Positions 17,149 through 26,220 of a stretch of 64,000 bases of DNA are shown in pieces. The notes below the pieces were generated by a model that saw nothing but the letters and a program-made list of their open reading frames with translations, searched no databases and was not told where the DNA came from. Each line of letters starts with the position of its first letter. Position 1 is the stretch's first letter. Made by a program: the position numbers and the translations under genes. The stretch is from DATIXJ01 sp035518715 (GTDB lineage: Bacteria; Bacteroidota; Ignavibacteria; UBA10030; SZUA-254), in NCBI GenBank assembly GCA_035518715.1, contig DATIXJ010000031.1, positions 1 to 64,000 on the forward strand. Direction: 5' to 3'.

Positions 17149-18768
17149 ATGAGAATCCACACATTCCATTTCTGCCGTGCCGTTCTTGTCTGTGCCCTCG
17201 TCCTGCTGCTGACGGGCGGATCAGCCGGGAGGTCGTCTCCGTTTCCGAATCACCGGCAGGATCAGAATCTTGTTCTGATGTGCCTCTCTGCGCATCCCGA
17301 TGATGAGGACGGAGCCACGCTTGCCTATTACTCCCGGCTGAAAGGAGTGAAGACCTACAGTATATTCTTCACCCGCGGTGAGGGTGGACAAAACGAGACG
17401 GGCTCGGAGTTGTACGGAGATCTCGGAATTGTACGGACGAAGGAGACTCTCGAGGCGGCCAAAATACTCGGGAGTGAAGTATATTTCTTAGGGTTCCCCG
17501 ATTTTGGATTTTCGAAAACAGCAAAGGAAACCTTTGCAAAGTGGGGAGGCAAGGATAGCGTGCTTGCCCGGCTTGTCTATGTCATTCGTGCACTGAAGCC
17601 GGACGTCATTATCACCAATCACGACACCGTGACGACGAAGCCGAACAGGCAGCACGGCAACCACCAGGTTGTCGGGATTACGGCATATGAGGCATTCGCA
17701 AAGGCCGCTGATCCGTCATTCCACCCGGAACAATTGAACGACAGCATCACCGTCTGGCAGGTCAGAAAGCTCTACAACAGAAGTTTCCGCCGTGGTGCAT
17801 CGGCGGATACGAGCACGGATGAGGTCGTGCTCGACATGTCCGTCCGCGATCCCGGTGGAACTCCCATTGATGAGCTTGCCCTCGAAGCGCTGAGAAAGCA
17901 CCGGTCGCAGGGGATGGACAAACTTGTCATGAAAGATATTCCGCCGTTTTTCCGGATGCACCGGTACCGGCTGCTTTGCAGCAACGGGAATTTCCCGTTC
18001 GATCAGCACGATCTCTTTTCCGGAATAGAACCCTCAGCGCGAAACCGCGCTGCAATCATGTCGTGGAATATTTCTTCCCGCGGGTCAACGGACGAATTCC
18101 GACCGTATAAAGGGAACGCCGTGTTCACTCCCGGTATCACCATCGGCCTTGTCTTCACGTACGACAGCACTCTCGAGGAGACGATGACCTCGTGCGGTAT
18201 TCCGTATCGCCTGGTCGATTCGTCCGCTCTGGCTGCCGGGAATCTGATGCAGTTCTCGACGATCATTCTTGATCTTCGGACGTATGAGTTTCGTTCCGAT
18301 GCCGCCCGGTATAACGATCGGCTCCTGGAATATGTCAGGAATGGCGGCAACCTCATTTGCTGCTACCATAAACTCGGTGACTGGAACGGGAAGAACTATG
18401 CTCCGTATCCTCTGGCCCTGACATCCGAACGTGTTACCGAAGAAGATGCGCTGGTCACGTCGTTGCTTCCGGATCAGCCGCTTCTCAACAAGCCCAACAG
18501 AATTCTCCCGGATGACTGGAACGGTTGGGTTCAGGAGCGAAGCATTTACCTGCCCAGCGACGATACTTCCAGGACTTCACCCCGGTATCTGCGTATACTG
18601 GCGATGAGCGACGAAAGTGAAACCCAGCCGCCGACGTCACTGCTCTGGTGCGCGTATGGAAAGGGTACCTACACCTACATTTCGCTCGCTCTCTACCGAC
18701 AGTTGAGGATTGCGAACGAGGGTGCCGTGAAACTCTTCTTCAACCTGATCTCACAACACCAGCATTGA
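17149..18768 (+). CDS. Secreted PIG-L family deacetylase with C-terminal accessory domain
   Basis: 539 residues. A signal peptide (residues 1-27, with AVLVCALVLLLTGGSAG) precedes a PIG-L/LmbE fold. Zinc motif AHPDDED is at residues 48-54 and the second motif HGNHQVVG at 169-176. RGEGGQNETGSELYGDLG and KPDVIITNHD are further family signatures. PIG-L enzymes remove N-acetyl groups from GlcNAc-type sugars (GlcNAc-PI, mycothiol or bacillithiol intermediates). The C-terminal half (about 300-539) is an added alpha/beta domain with FSTIILDLRTYEF and LLEYVRNGGNLICCYH, resembling ThuA/GATase-like modules. Export suggests action on extracellular amino sugars. The next gene starts with no gap. Confidence 0.85.
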   Translation: MRIHTFHFCRAVLVCALVLLLTGGSAGRSSPFPNHRQDQNLVLMCLSAHPDDEDGATLAYYSRLKGVKTYSIFFTRGEGGQNETGSELYGDLGIVRTKETLEAAKILGSEVYFLGFPDFGFSKTAKETFAKWGGKDSVLARLVYVIRALKPDVIITNHDTVTTKPNRQHGNHQVVGITAYEAFAKAADPSFHPEQLNDSITVWQVRKLYNRSFRRGASADTSTDEVVLDMSVRDPGGTPIDELALEALRKHRSQGMDKLVMKDIPPFFRMHRYRLLCSNGNFPFDQHDLFSGIEPSARNRAAIMSWNISSRGSTDEFRPYKGNAVFTPGITIGLVFTYDSTLEETMTSCGIPYRLVDSSALAAGNLMQFSTIILDLRTYEFRSDAARYNDRLLEYVRNGGNLICCYHKLGDWNGKNYAPYPLALTSERVTEEDALVTSLLPDQPLLNKPNRILPDDWNGWVQERSIYLPSDDTSRTSPRYLRILAMSDESETQPPTSLLWCAYGKGTYTYISLALYRQLRIANEGAVKLFFNLISQHQH

Positions 18769-20244
18769 ATGGTTACATCCGCCTACCGGGCGAACGATGG
18801 CGCTCCGCCGCAGCTCATCCGCGGCATCGGGCTCTTCGGCGCCACGACGCTGAACATGATCGATATGATCGGCGTCGGCCCGTTCATCACCATTCCCCTG
18901 ATCGTTGCGGCAATGGGCGGTCCGCAGGCAATGCTGGGATGGATTGTCGGCGCAGCCCTGGTGATGTGCGACGGCCTCGTCTGGGCCGAGCTCGGGGCTG
19001 CCATGCCTCATTCCGGAGGATCGTACCGATACCTCAAGGAGATCTACAATCCCGCCGGCTTCGGGAAATTCATGGCATTTCTGTTCATCTGGCAGTTGAC
19101 CTTCAGCGCACCGTTATCGATTGCTTCGGGATGTATCGGCTTTGCACAGTATGCACAGTACCTCGTTCCCGGCCTCGGAACCGAATTCTTCCAGCATGAT
19201 TTTCAATTAGCCCTCCCGCTCCTCGGCACCCTCGAACTGAAGATGGCCCTTGCCACACAGGTGCTCGTGGCGATGGGAATTTGTGCCGTGGCGATCGTTC
19301 TCCTGTACCGCAGGATCAATATCATTGCGCGCATTTCTGAATACCTCTGGATCGGGGTTCTCCTGTCGATCGGCTGGATCATCTACGCGGGTGTAACACA
19401 TTTCGACAGCTCGCGTGCGTTCAGCTTTCCCCCCGGTGCGTTCACCCTCTCGAACAGATTTTTCCAGGGTCTCGGCACGGGAATGCTTGTGGCACTGTAC
19501 GACTATTGGGGGTATTACAATGTTTGTTTTCTGGGTGATGAGATCCGTGAGCCCGGAAAAACGATTCCGCGCGCGATCATCATTTCCATTGCCCTGGTAG
19601 CGGTGATGTATCTTATCATGAACATCAGTATTCTCGGGGTGATACCCTGGCAGGAGCTCAGCGAGACCGCCGGTTCGGACGCGCGCCGGTATGTTGTTTC
19701 GGTTTTCATGGAACGGCTGTACGGTCAATGGGCAGGCAATCTCGCAACGATACTTATCATGTGGACCGCTTTTGCGTCGGTATTTTCACTGCTCCTCGGC
19801 TACTCGCGTATTCCGTTCGCAGCCGCCCGGGAAGGCGACTTCTTCCGTCCCTTCGCGCGGATTCATCCCACAAAGCAATTTCCCAATGTCTCGCTTGTCG
19901 TGCTCGGGGTCCTGGCCATGGCATTTTGCTCGCTGACCCTGAGTCAGGCAATTACCGCGCTTGCAGTCATTCGCCTCATTGTGCAATTTCTCGCGCAGAC
20001 AATCGGCGTCATCATGCTGCGTATCAGAAAACCCGGCATGGATCGTCCGTTCAGGATGTGGTTCTATCCCCTTCCCGCTCTCGTTGCAGCGGTCGGATTT
20101 GTCTACACGCTCATCGTACGGGAAAAGTCGCTCACGGAAATTCGCTACGCGGTGGGAATACTCGCTCTGGGAAGTATCCTCTTTCTTGCGCGGTCGTGGA
20201 AAACGCACGACTGGCCGTTCCGGAAGATTTCCGTATCATCGTAA
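18769..20244 (+). CDS. APC family amino acid permease
   Basis: 491 residues with about 12 membrane helices. The N-terminal GLFGATTLNMIDMIGVGPFI is the APC substrate and Na-binding helix I pattern. ELGAAMPHSGGSYRYLKEIY (near 80) is the highly conserved APC motif, and DYWGYYNVCFLGDEIREPGK is the helix 6/7 region. It would import amino acids or related amines. Its ATG immediately follows the TGA of the PIG-L gene, so the pair is translationally linked. This suggests uptake of an amino compound released or trimmed by the exported deacetylase, which is inference. It converges on the M48 protease gene with a 17-base gap. Confidence 0.92.
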   Translation: MVTSAYRANDGAPPQLIRGIGLFGATTLNMIDMIGVGPFITIPLIVAAMGGPQAMLGWIVGAALVMCDGLVWAELGAAMPHSGGSYRYLKEIYNPAGFGKFMAFLFIWQLTFSAPLSIASGCIGFAQYAQYLVPGLGTEFFQHDFQLALPLLGTLELKMALATQVLVAMGICAVAIVLLYRRINIIARISEYLWIGVLLSIGWIIYAGVTHFDSSRAFSFPPGAFTLSNRFFQGLGTGMLVALYDYWGYYNVCFLGDEIREPGKTIPRAIIISIALVAVMYLIMNISILGVIPWQELSETAGSDARRYVVSVFMERLYGQWAGNLATILIMWTAFASVFSLLLGYSRIPFAAAREGDFFRPFARIHPTKQFPNVSLVVLGVLAMAFCSLTLSQAITALAVIRLIVQFLAQTIGVIMLRIRKPGMDRPFRMWFYPLPALVAAVGFVYTLIVREKSLTEIRYAVGILALGSILFLARSWKTHDWPFRKISVSS

Positions 20245-20261
20245 ACCCGGTTCGTCCGGAT

Positions 20262-21497
20262 TCACACGAATTTTTGCAGTGCCCGTATCCGTTCGATCAT
20301 GGTTGGATGCGAATAGCGCAGTGCCACGTAGAACGGATGGGGAGTGAGATGAGCGAGGTTGTCGGAAGAAAGCTTCTTCAGAGCAGCGATCAGCGCCCGG
20401 GGATTTTTTGTCTGTTCTGCTGCAAACCGGTCGGCTGCAAATTCGTTCTTCCGGGAAAGGGAATGCATGAAGAGCGAAAGAAAAAACTCGAGGGGGCCGA
20501 AGAGCATGCCAAAAAAAATCATCCCGGCGTACACGGAAAGATGCTCCACGTAGAACGCATCCAATAAACCTTTGCTGGCGATAAACATGGAGAGGAGACA
20601 AAGCATGACCCCGCTCTGGAGGATTGCGATCACAATTCCCTGAACGATGTGATGAAGTTTGTAATGACCGATCTCGTGAGCAACGATCGATACGAGCTCG
20701 TCGGTCGTGTGATTCCCGATGATCGTGTCGTAGAGTGCGATCCGCTTGGTTCGACCAAAGCCGGTAAAAAAAGCGTTGGACTTGGTTGATCGTTTTGAGC
20801 CATCCATAACAAATACATCCTGCACCGGAAATCCCGACGATTCTGCCGTCGTGAGGATTGCCGACCTCAGGGCCCCTTCGCCGAGCGGCGTAAATTTGTT
20901 GAAGAGCGGCATGATCCAGGTTGGTGCGATAAACTGAACGAAGAAAATGAACATTGTTGCGCCGATCCAGCCATATACCCAGGCCAGGCTCCCGGCTGCC
21001 TGAAACAACCAGAGAACGAGGCAGAGCAACGGTCCTCCGAGGATGCATGCAAGGACGAGCCCCTTCAGGAGATCCATGATGAAAACAACGGGGGTTGTCT
21101 TGTTAAACCCGAACCGTTCTTCAAGGACGAACGTTGAGTAGATGGTGAACGGGAGAAACAGGATGGAGCGCGCAAGCAGAAGGAGACCAACATAGACCAT
21201 CCCCGTCCCGAGGACACCGGCATTCCACGAACGTACGGTTTCGTCCAGAACCTCAAATCCCCCGCTGAACCAGAAGAGGAGAATGACCGCAAGTCCGAAC
21301 GTCGACGATACCATCTCGAGTTGGATCCCGGCCCGGGTATATTCCTGGGACTTGCGATAAGTTGCGCTGTCGAACACATCTCCAAATTCCTTCGGGAGAT
21401 CTCTGGTGATCGTGCCAAGATTAAGGAAATCAGCGGCCGTGCTGAGGAGATATTCGCCGAGCAGCGTTGCGAGTATGATGACCCCGTAGGTGTTCAC
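20262..21497 (-). CDS. Ste24-type M48 membrane metalloprotease
   Basis: 411 residues with about seven hydrophobic helices. The zinc motif HEIGH is at residues 274-278 and the third ligand region ENEFAADRFA-like (KNEFAADRFAAE) lies near 350. FVLEERFGFNKTTP and APTWIMPLFNKFTPL are hallmarks of the CAAX prenyl protease 1/Ste24 family. VFVMDGSKRSTKSNAFFTGF is the conserved pre-catalytic segment. In bacteria, where CAAX prenylation is absent, these proteases probably handle misfolded or signal-containing membrane proteins. It follows marC by 6 bases on the same strand, indicating an operon. Confidence 0.95.
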   Translation of the reverse strand: MNTYGVIILATLLGEYLLSTAADFLNLGTITRDLPKEFGDVFDSATYRKSQEYTRAGIQLEMVSSTFGLAVILLFWFSGGFEVLDETVRSWNAGVLGTGMVYVGLLLLARSILFLPFTIYSTFVLEERFGFNKTTPVVFIMDLLKGLVLACILGGPLLCLVLWLFQAAGSLAWVYGWIGATMFIFFVQFIAPTWIMPLFNKFTPLGEGALRSAILTTAESSGFPVQDVFVMDGSKRSTKSNAFFTGFGRTKRIALYDTIIGNHTTDELVSIVAHEIGHYKLHHIVQGIVIAILQSGVMLCLLSMFIASKGLLDAFYVEHLSVYAGMIFFGMLFGPLEFFLSLFMHSLSRKNEFAADRFAAEQTKNPRALIAALKKLSSDNLAHLTPHPFYVALRYSHPTMIERIRALQKFV

Positions 21498-21503
21498 GCC
21501 GGT

Positions 21504-22088
21504 TCAGGGATGATGGAGCATGTGATCGATGCCGCTGCGAACCATCATCACGGCGATACCGGCCAGGAAGAGCGCGAAGACCTTTGCGATTGCCCGTGAG
21601 CCCGGCTTTCCGACGAACGCCGTGATCCGGTGTGCCTGGGCGAACACCAGCCATACGATAAGCATGTTCACGAGAAGCGAAGCGATGGTCCACGCGTATC
21701 CGTGCGCATCGACCAGCAGGATAATGGTCGTCAATGCTGCAGGACCCATGATCAGCGGTATCCCGATCGGCACGACACCGACGGTCGCTTCCGGATCGCG
21801 CTGCTCTTGTTTTGAAAAGAGAAGATCTTTGATGGCGAGGACGAGGAGAACAATTCCGCCGCCGACGCGGAAATCATTCTCCGTGATTCCGAGAAAGGAA
21901 AAGATGAGCTTTCCCGCGGTCAGGAAAAGGAGAGATACGGCAAATGCCGTAAAGGTCGCCTGTGTGGTAAGTTCCTTTTTCCGCCGCTTGTCGAGTCCTT
22001 CCGTGAGCGAAATGAACAGCGGCAGAACGCCGAAGACGTCGATCGCCACAAAGAGTGGTATGAAGGCAAGGAGGAATGTCCCGATCAT
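21504..22088 (-). CDS. MarC family integral membrane protein
   Basis: 194 residues, six predicted membrane helices. The start (MIGTFLLAFIPLFVAIDVFG) and VGVVPIGIPLIMGPAALTTI near residue 110 are MarC/UPF0056 signatures, where the helix breaks carry conserved Pro and Gly. The family was once proposed in multiple antibiotic resistance, but its transport function remains unproven. The ATG at 22088 is chosen over an upstream frame start at 22148 because family members begin at this helix. It is transcribed with the Ste24 protease gene and is divergent from the large deacetylase gene. Confidence 0.92.
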   Translation of the reverse strand: MIGTFLLAFIPLFVAIDVFGVLPLFISLTEGLDKRRKKELTTQATFTAFAVSLLFLTAGKLIFSFLGITENDFRVGGGIVLLVLAIKDLLFSKQEQRDPEATVGVVPIGIPLIMGPAALTTIILLVDAHGYAWTIASLLVNMLIVWLVFAQAHRITAFVGKPGSRAIAKVFALFLAGIAVMMVRSGIDHMLHHP

Positions 22089-22194
22089 ACACCAGTGAAT
22101 GAGTTCATGACCATCGCAGAATATTCTTCTCCGGGAATATACCTGCAATTCGATTCACACGCAATAACTGCCCACCAACGCCGATGTCGCTGTT

Positions 22195-22223
22195 TTGCTT
22201 ATTCTTCCCGAAAAGAGTATTAT
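22195..22223 (+). promoter_or_regulatory. Candidate promoter of the deacetylase/glycosyltransferase operon
   Basis: TTGCTT (22195-22200), exactly 17 bases, TATTAT (22218-22223, five of six consensus bases). The predicted start near 22230 leaves a leader of about 37 bases before the ATG at 22267. Confidence 0.42.
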
Positions 22224-22266
22224 TCATGAAGAATTTTCCAAAACACTCTTGTTCTAACCCCTTTTC

Positions 22267-25200
22267 ATGTCCCGACGGATATCACCGCAGATTTTTGGAA
22301 TAATCCTGGCGGCACTGCTGACCGGAGGTATCGCTTCTGCCCAGGATTTTCAGGCCCATCACGTTCTCATCCTCTTTGAGGGAAGTGATATCCCCACAAA
22401 TTATGCTCGTGGAGATGCACGACAGCTTGCCATGCTTATGGGCCATTTCAGTGTCGACTTCAAGATTCAGGGGGTTGACGGGTACACGCCGGGTGAAATT
22501 AATAATTATGATATCACGTTTTTTGTAGGATTCAGTAAACGATACGATCCGCCGGAGAGATTTCTTCATGATATCTACGGCAGCTCGCAGCGAATCGTCT
22601 GGATGAATACCGGGATGGAGCGTTTTGCGAAGGAATACAATCTCCAGAAAGAGTTCGGGTTTTCATTCTCGCGTCTCGATACCGTCCTTCAGTTTGATGT
22701 CGTGCGTGCCGGCAAGAAGACATTTACCAAGGGGGAACCGAACCTCAACATCGTGACGGTGACCAATGCGAAGATCTGTGAGGTACTCGCAACCGCCTAC
22801 TCCACCAAATCACGAAAGGAATCGCCGTACATCATCCGCAGCGGCAATTTCATGTATATCGCCGATTCGCCGTTCGCCTCGGCAACGGAAACGGATCGGT
22901 ATATTTACTTTGCCGATATGCTCCACGATCTTCTCGGTCAGGATCATGAAGAAGTGCATCACGCCCTTCTGCGGATCGAGGATGTTGATGTCTTTGAAAG
23001 CCCGTCGAAGCTCCGTGACATTGCCGATATGATGTATGCCAAGCACCTTCCCTTCCTCGTCGGGGTCATTCCGTTCTTTGTCGATCCGGGCGCGGGCATG
23101 CGGCTGAGTCTTTCCGACAAGCCGGAGTTTGTCGATGCACTGAAATACATGGTCGCTCACGGCGCTACTCTCGTCATGCACGGCATCACGCACCAGTATC
23201 AGGGAGTGACGGCGACCGATTTCGAATTCTGGGACGGGAGTACGAACAAGAAGATCCGCGGCGATTCGAAAGAGTACGTCGAGAAAAAAATGAAGATGGG
23301 CCTGGAAGAGTTCTGGAAGAACAACCTCTATCCGCTTGTCTGGGAAACTCCGCACTACACCGCGTCGCAGCTCGATTATCCCGTCTTCGCCGAGTTCTTC
23401 AGTACCGCGATGGAGCAACGGCTGGTTATCGAGGATCCTGACTACAGCCAGTACTTTCCCTATATAATAGAGAAAGACCTCTATGGCCAGCGGATCATTC
23501 CGGAGAACCTCGGTTACATACCGCTGTCCGACACACCGAAGGTGGAAGAGGAAGCGGTACAGACTCTTCTCGAGGGTGCGAAGGCACAGCTTGCCGTGCG
23601 CGACGGTTTTGCTTCCGCATTCATTCATGCGTTTATCGACCTGAAATATATCGAGGAATATGTCGACGGCGTTCTCGATCTGGGCTACACGTTCATGGAT
23701 GTGAGAAATGAACCGCACCTCGTGCGCCTGAAGGATCGCGTCGTCCTTACCGGAAATCAGGCATATGAAATTACACTCGATGATCAGTACCTCCGCCGGA
23801 CATGGTTTGCCCCGAACGGTGAGATCGATCATCGTGAGATATCCGACAACCGCATTCAGGGCGTTTTCCGCGATACAGTGTACGTTCCGGCGGGAGAGAT
23901 CTTCATGGCGGAACCTTCCGAATACCGTGAAACGGAAATATCCTGGACGGAAAAACTGAAGGATGAAGCGACTGCATTGTGGAACTCTATTTTCCAGAAT
24001 CAGGAAATATTTGATGAGGCGCGGGTTGCGATCATCTGGGATTCCAAAGCCAAAGGGAGCGACTGGAATAATCAGGCGAGCTTTGCATGCGCATTCCGCT
24101 CGCTCAACATTGACGTCGATTCACTCTCGGGCGACAGTATCGGGAGCCTGTCGCTCTACAATCTTCTTGTCGTTCCGTACCATACTGTTGAGAAATTGAC
24201 AAACGTGGATTACGATCGCATCGTTCAGTTTGTGGAAGACGGTGGATCACTCATCACCGACGGGAAAAACGATCTCGCAAAAGAGTTTGGAGTGAAGTTT
24301 GCGTCGTCGTCGATAAAAATCGAGCGCATGCGTGACCGGCTCTATCCGGAAGACCCGCTGGTCCTGCAATCACCCGATATCATGCCGCGGTTTGAAGTGG
24401 AGCGTGACGACGAATCGTTATGCCTCGATGAGCGGACAGAAGCGCCGGTTGTCATCGGAAGAAAATACGGGAACGGGAGATTTCTCTACTTCGGCATCAG
24501 GTTCGATCCCGTCTCGACGGGTGGATTCAGTCGTTTCCCGTATATCATGGAGTATATCCGGGAGTATTTTCATCTCCAGCCGCTCGTACGCCGGGACAAT
24601 CTTGAGGTGTATTTTGATGACGGCTACCGGCATAATGTGAGCGTGGAGGATCTGGTCAAACGGTGGACGGCAGCGGGCGTCAGGGTAATCCACGTCGTCG
24701 GCTGGCACCAGTACCAGAACTGGACGTATGATTACGAGCGTCTCATAAGACTATGCCATTCGAACGGCATTCTTGTCTATGCCTGGCTTGATCCGCCTCA
24801 GGTTTCGGAGCGGTTCTGGAAAGATCATCCCCAATGGCAGGAAGTGAATTATAAGGGCACGTCGATTCGCCCGTCGTGGCGTTATCCTGTTGCTCTCACC
24901 AATCCCGAATGTCTCGCAACGGTGAAGGACAACTTCAGGGATTTTCTCCTGAAATATGACTGGGACGGCGTGAATCTTGCGGAGCTCTACTTCGACTCCG
25001 GCAACGGACCTCAGGATCCGCTTCTCCTGACGCCGATGCATCCTTCGGCGCGCGCCGATTTTCGCCGGAAGGCGGGTTTCGATCCGGCGCTTCTGTTCGA
25101 TTCGACATCGACCTATTACTGGAAAACCAACGAACCCGCATGGAAGCGGTTCGAAGACTACCGCGTCGACGTCCTGACACATCTTCATGAAGAATTTCTC

Positions 25201-26220
25201 AAGCTGATGCAGGAAATCCGTGCACAGCGCCCGTATTTCGACATTGTCGTGACGGCCATGGATAATATTGGAAACCCTGAACTGCGGACAAACCTTGGTG
25301 TCGATGTTCAGAAGATTATCGAACTGCGGAAGAAATACCAGTTTGTCCTTCAAATCGAAGACCCGCAATCCGAATGGAACAGTGATCCCCGGCGCTACAA
25401 AAAAATGGGCCAGCGCTATCAGGCACGTCTCGGAAGTGATGAGAAGCTCATGTTGGATATCAACATCCTTCCGTTTCGTGATGAGAAGAAGCCGTCCATA
25501 TTTCCGACACTCGTCCAAACCGGCGTGGAGAGTTATCTGCTCGTTCATTCCGCGGCTCTCGGCGCCGACCGGTTTTCCATCTATTCCGAATCGAGTGTAC
25601 GTCCGCAGGATCTCAGGATGATGAGCTATGCTGCCTCGGCCCGCGCGCACGTCGATCATGTCCCGGGCGGCTGGACTATAGATGCTCCGTTCCCACTCGT
25701 CCTCGAGCTGCCGAAACAGTACTCAGCGATCAGACTTTCGACCGGTGAGAGAATTACCTCGGATCAGGGCATGTTCTTCCTTCCGGCAGGTCGCCATGAA
25801 CTCGAGGCAGAATACCGGACGGGGGAAACGTTCCCTTCAACGCCGCCCACCGCCGGCCGGCTTCTCTCGATCTCGGGTACGCTGACATCGCTCGAAAATA
25901 CCAACCGTCGTGTCTCGTTCACCTATGAGAGCGAAACCCGCTGCTTTGCTTCATTCAGTCACCGGCCGTATTCCGTCCTCGTGGACGGCAAGGAGATGAA
26001 AACGGTTCCCCTTGAGGGTTATCGCCGCTACTCTATTGTGCTGCCCGAAGGTCACCACGATGTTGTCGCTATCCTTGAAACGACCGTTTCGTACGGAGTC
26101 GACATCACGAGTTTCTGGTCGTCGTGGTTTATTGTCGGGTTGGGAATGCTCTTCAGTGCCGCGCTGATTTCGTTCTATCTCATTGTCCGCATTTCCCGCA
26201 CTACCGAAGCCAGCGCCTGA
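22267..26220 (+). CDS. Exported DUF2334 deacetylase fused to a GHL-type TIM-barrel hydrolase
   Basis: 1317 residues. A signal peptide (1-25) is followed by an alpha/beta region (26-230), then a DUF2334/NodB-like deacetylase. The latter has metal-site residues in RIEDVD (236-241) and HGITHQY (His305, His309), plus WETPHYTAS near 358. A second alpha/beta module near 585-720 (LLVVPYHTVEKL, FVEDGGSLITDGK) precedes a GHL10-like TIM barrel (about 775-1170) with YFDDGYRHN, VVGWHQYQNW and DGVNLAELYFD, where the Glu near 904 is a likely acid. A beta-rich region and one C-terminal membrane helix (about 1280-1308) close the protein. Together with the coupled glycosyltransferase this suggests deacetylation and trimming of a newly made amino-sugar polymer. 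B. subtilis YdaL and E. coli PgaB are the comparisons in mind. Confidence 0.8.
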   Translation: MSRRISPQIFGIILAALLTGGIASAQDFQAHHVLILFEGSDIPTNYARGDARQLAMLMGHFSVDFKIQGVDGYTPGEINNYDITFFVGFSKRYDPPERFLHDIYGSSQRIVWMNTGMERFAKEYNLQKEFGFSFSRLDTVLQFDVVRAGKKTFTKGEPNLNIVTVTNAKICEVLATAYSTKSRKESPYIIRSGNFMYIADSPFASATETDRYIYFADMLHDLLGQDHEEVHHALLRIEDVDVFESPSKLRDIADMMYAKHLPFLVGVIPFFVDPGAGMRLSLSDKPEFVDALKYMVAHGATLVMHGITHQYQGVTATDFEFWDGSTNKKIRGDSKEYVEKKMKMGLEEFWKNNLYPLVWETPHYTASQLDYPVFAEFFSTAMEQRLVIEDPDYSQYFPYIIEKDLYGQRIIPENLGYIPLSDTPKVEEEAVQTLLEGAKAQLAVRDGFASAFIHAFIDLKYIEEYVDGVLDLGYTFMDVRNEPHLVRLKDRVVLTGNQAYEITLDDQYLRRTWFAPNGEIDHREISDNRIQGVFRDTVYVPAGEIFMAEPSEYRETEISWTEKLKDEATALWNSIFQNQEIFDEARVAIIWDSKAKGSDWNNQASFACAFRSLNIDVDSLSGDSIGSLSLYNLLVVPYHTVEKLTNVDYDRIVQFVEDGGSLITDGKNDLAKEFGVKFASSSIKIERMRDRLYPEDPLVLQSPDIMPRFEVERDDESLCLDERTEAPVVIGRKYGNGRFLYFGIRFDPVSTGGFSRFPYIMEYIREYFHLQPLVRRDNLEVYFDDGYRHNVSVEDLVKRWTAAGVRVIHVVGWHQYQNWTYDYERLIRLCHSNGILVYAWLDPPQVSERFWKDHPQWQEVNYKGTSIRPSWRYPVALTNPECLATVKDNFRDFLLKYDWDGVNLAELYFDSGNGPQDPLLLTPMHPSARADFRRKAGFDPALLFDSTSTYYWKTNEPAWKRFEDYRVDVLTHLHEEFLKLMQEIRAQRPYFDIVVTAMDNIGNPELRTNLGVDVQKIIELRKKYQFVLQIEDPQSEWNSDPRRYKKMGQRYQARLGSDEKLMLDINILPFRDEKKPSIFPTLVQTGVESYLLVHSAALGADRFSIYSESSVRPQDLRMMSYAASARAHVDHVPGGWTIDAPFPLVLELPKQYSAIRLSTGERITSDQGMFFLPAGRHELEAEYRTGETFPSTPPTAGRLLSISGTLTSLENTNRRVSFTYESETRCFASFSHRPYSVLVDGKEMKTVPLEGYRRYSIVLPEGHHDVVAILETTVSYGVDITSFWSSWFIVGLGMLFSAALISFYLIVRISRTTEASA

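Noticed and set aside
22810..25659. Long reverse-strand reading frames of 340 and 302 codons inside the DUF2334/GHL gene
   Set aside because: They lie opposite a 1317-codon gene with clear motifs and a coupled downstream gene, and their products are His/Arg-rich without recognisable domains.
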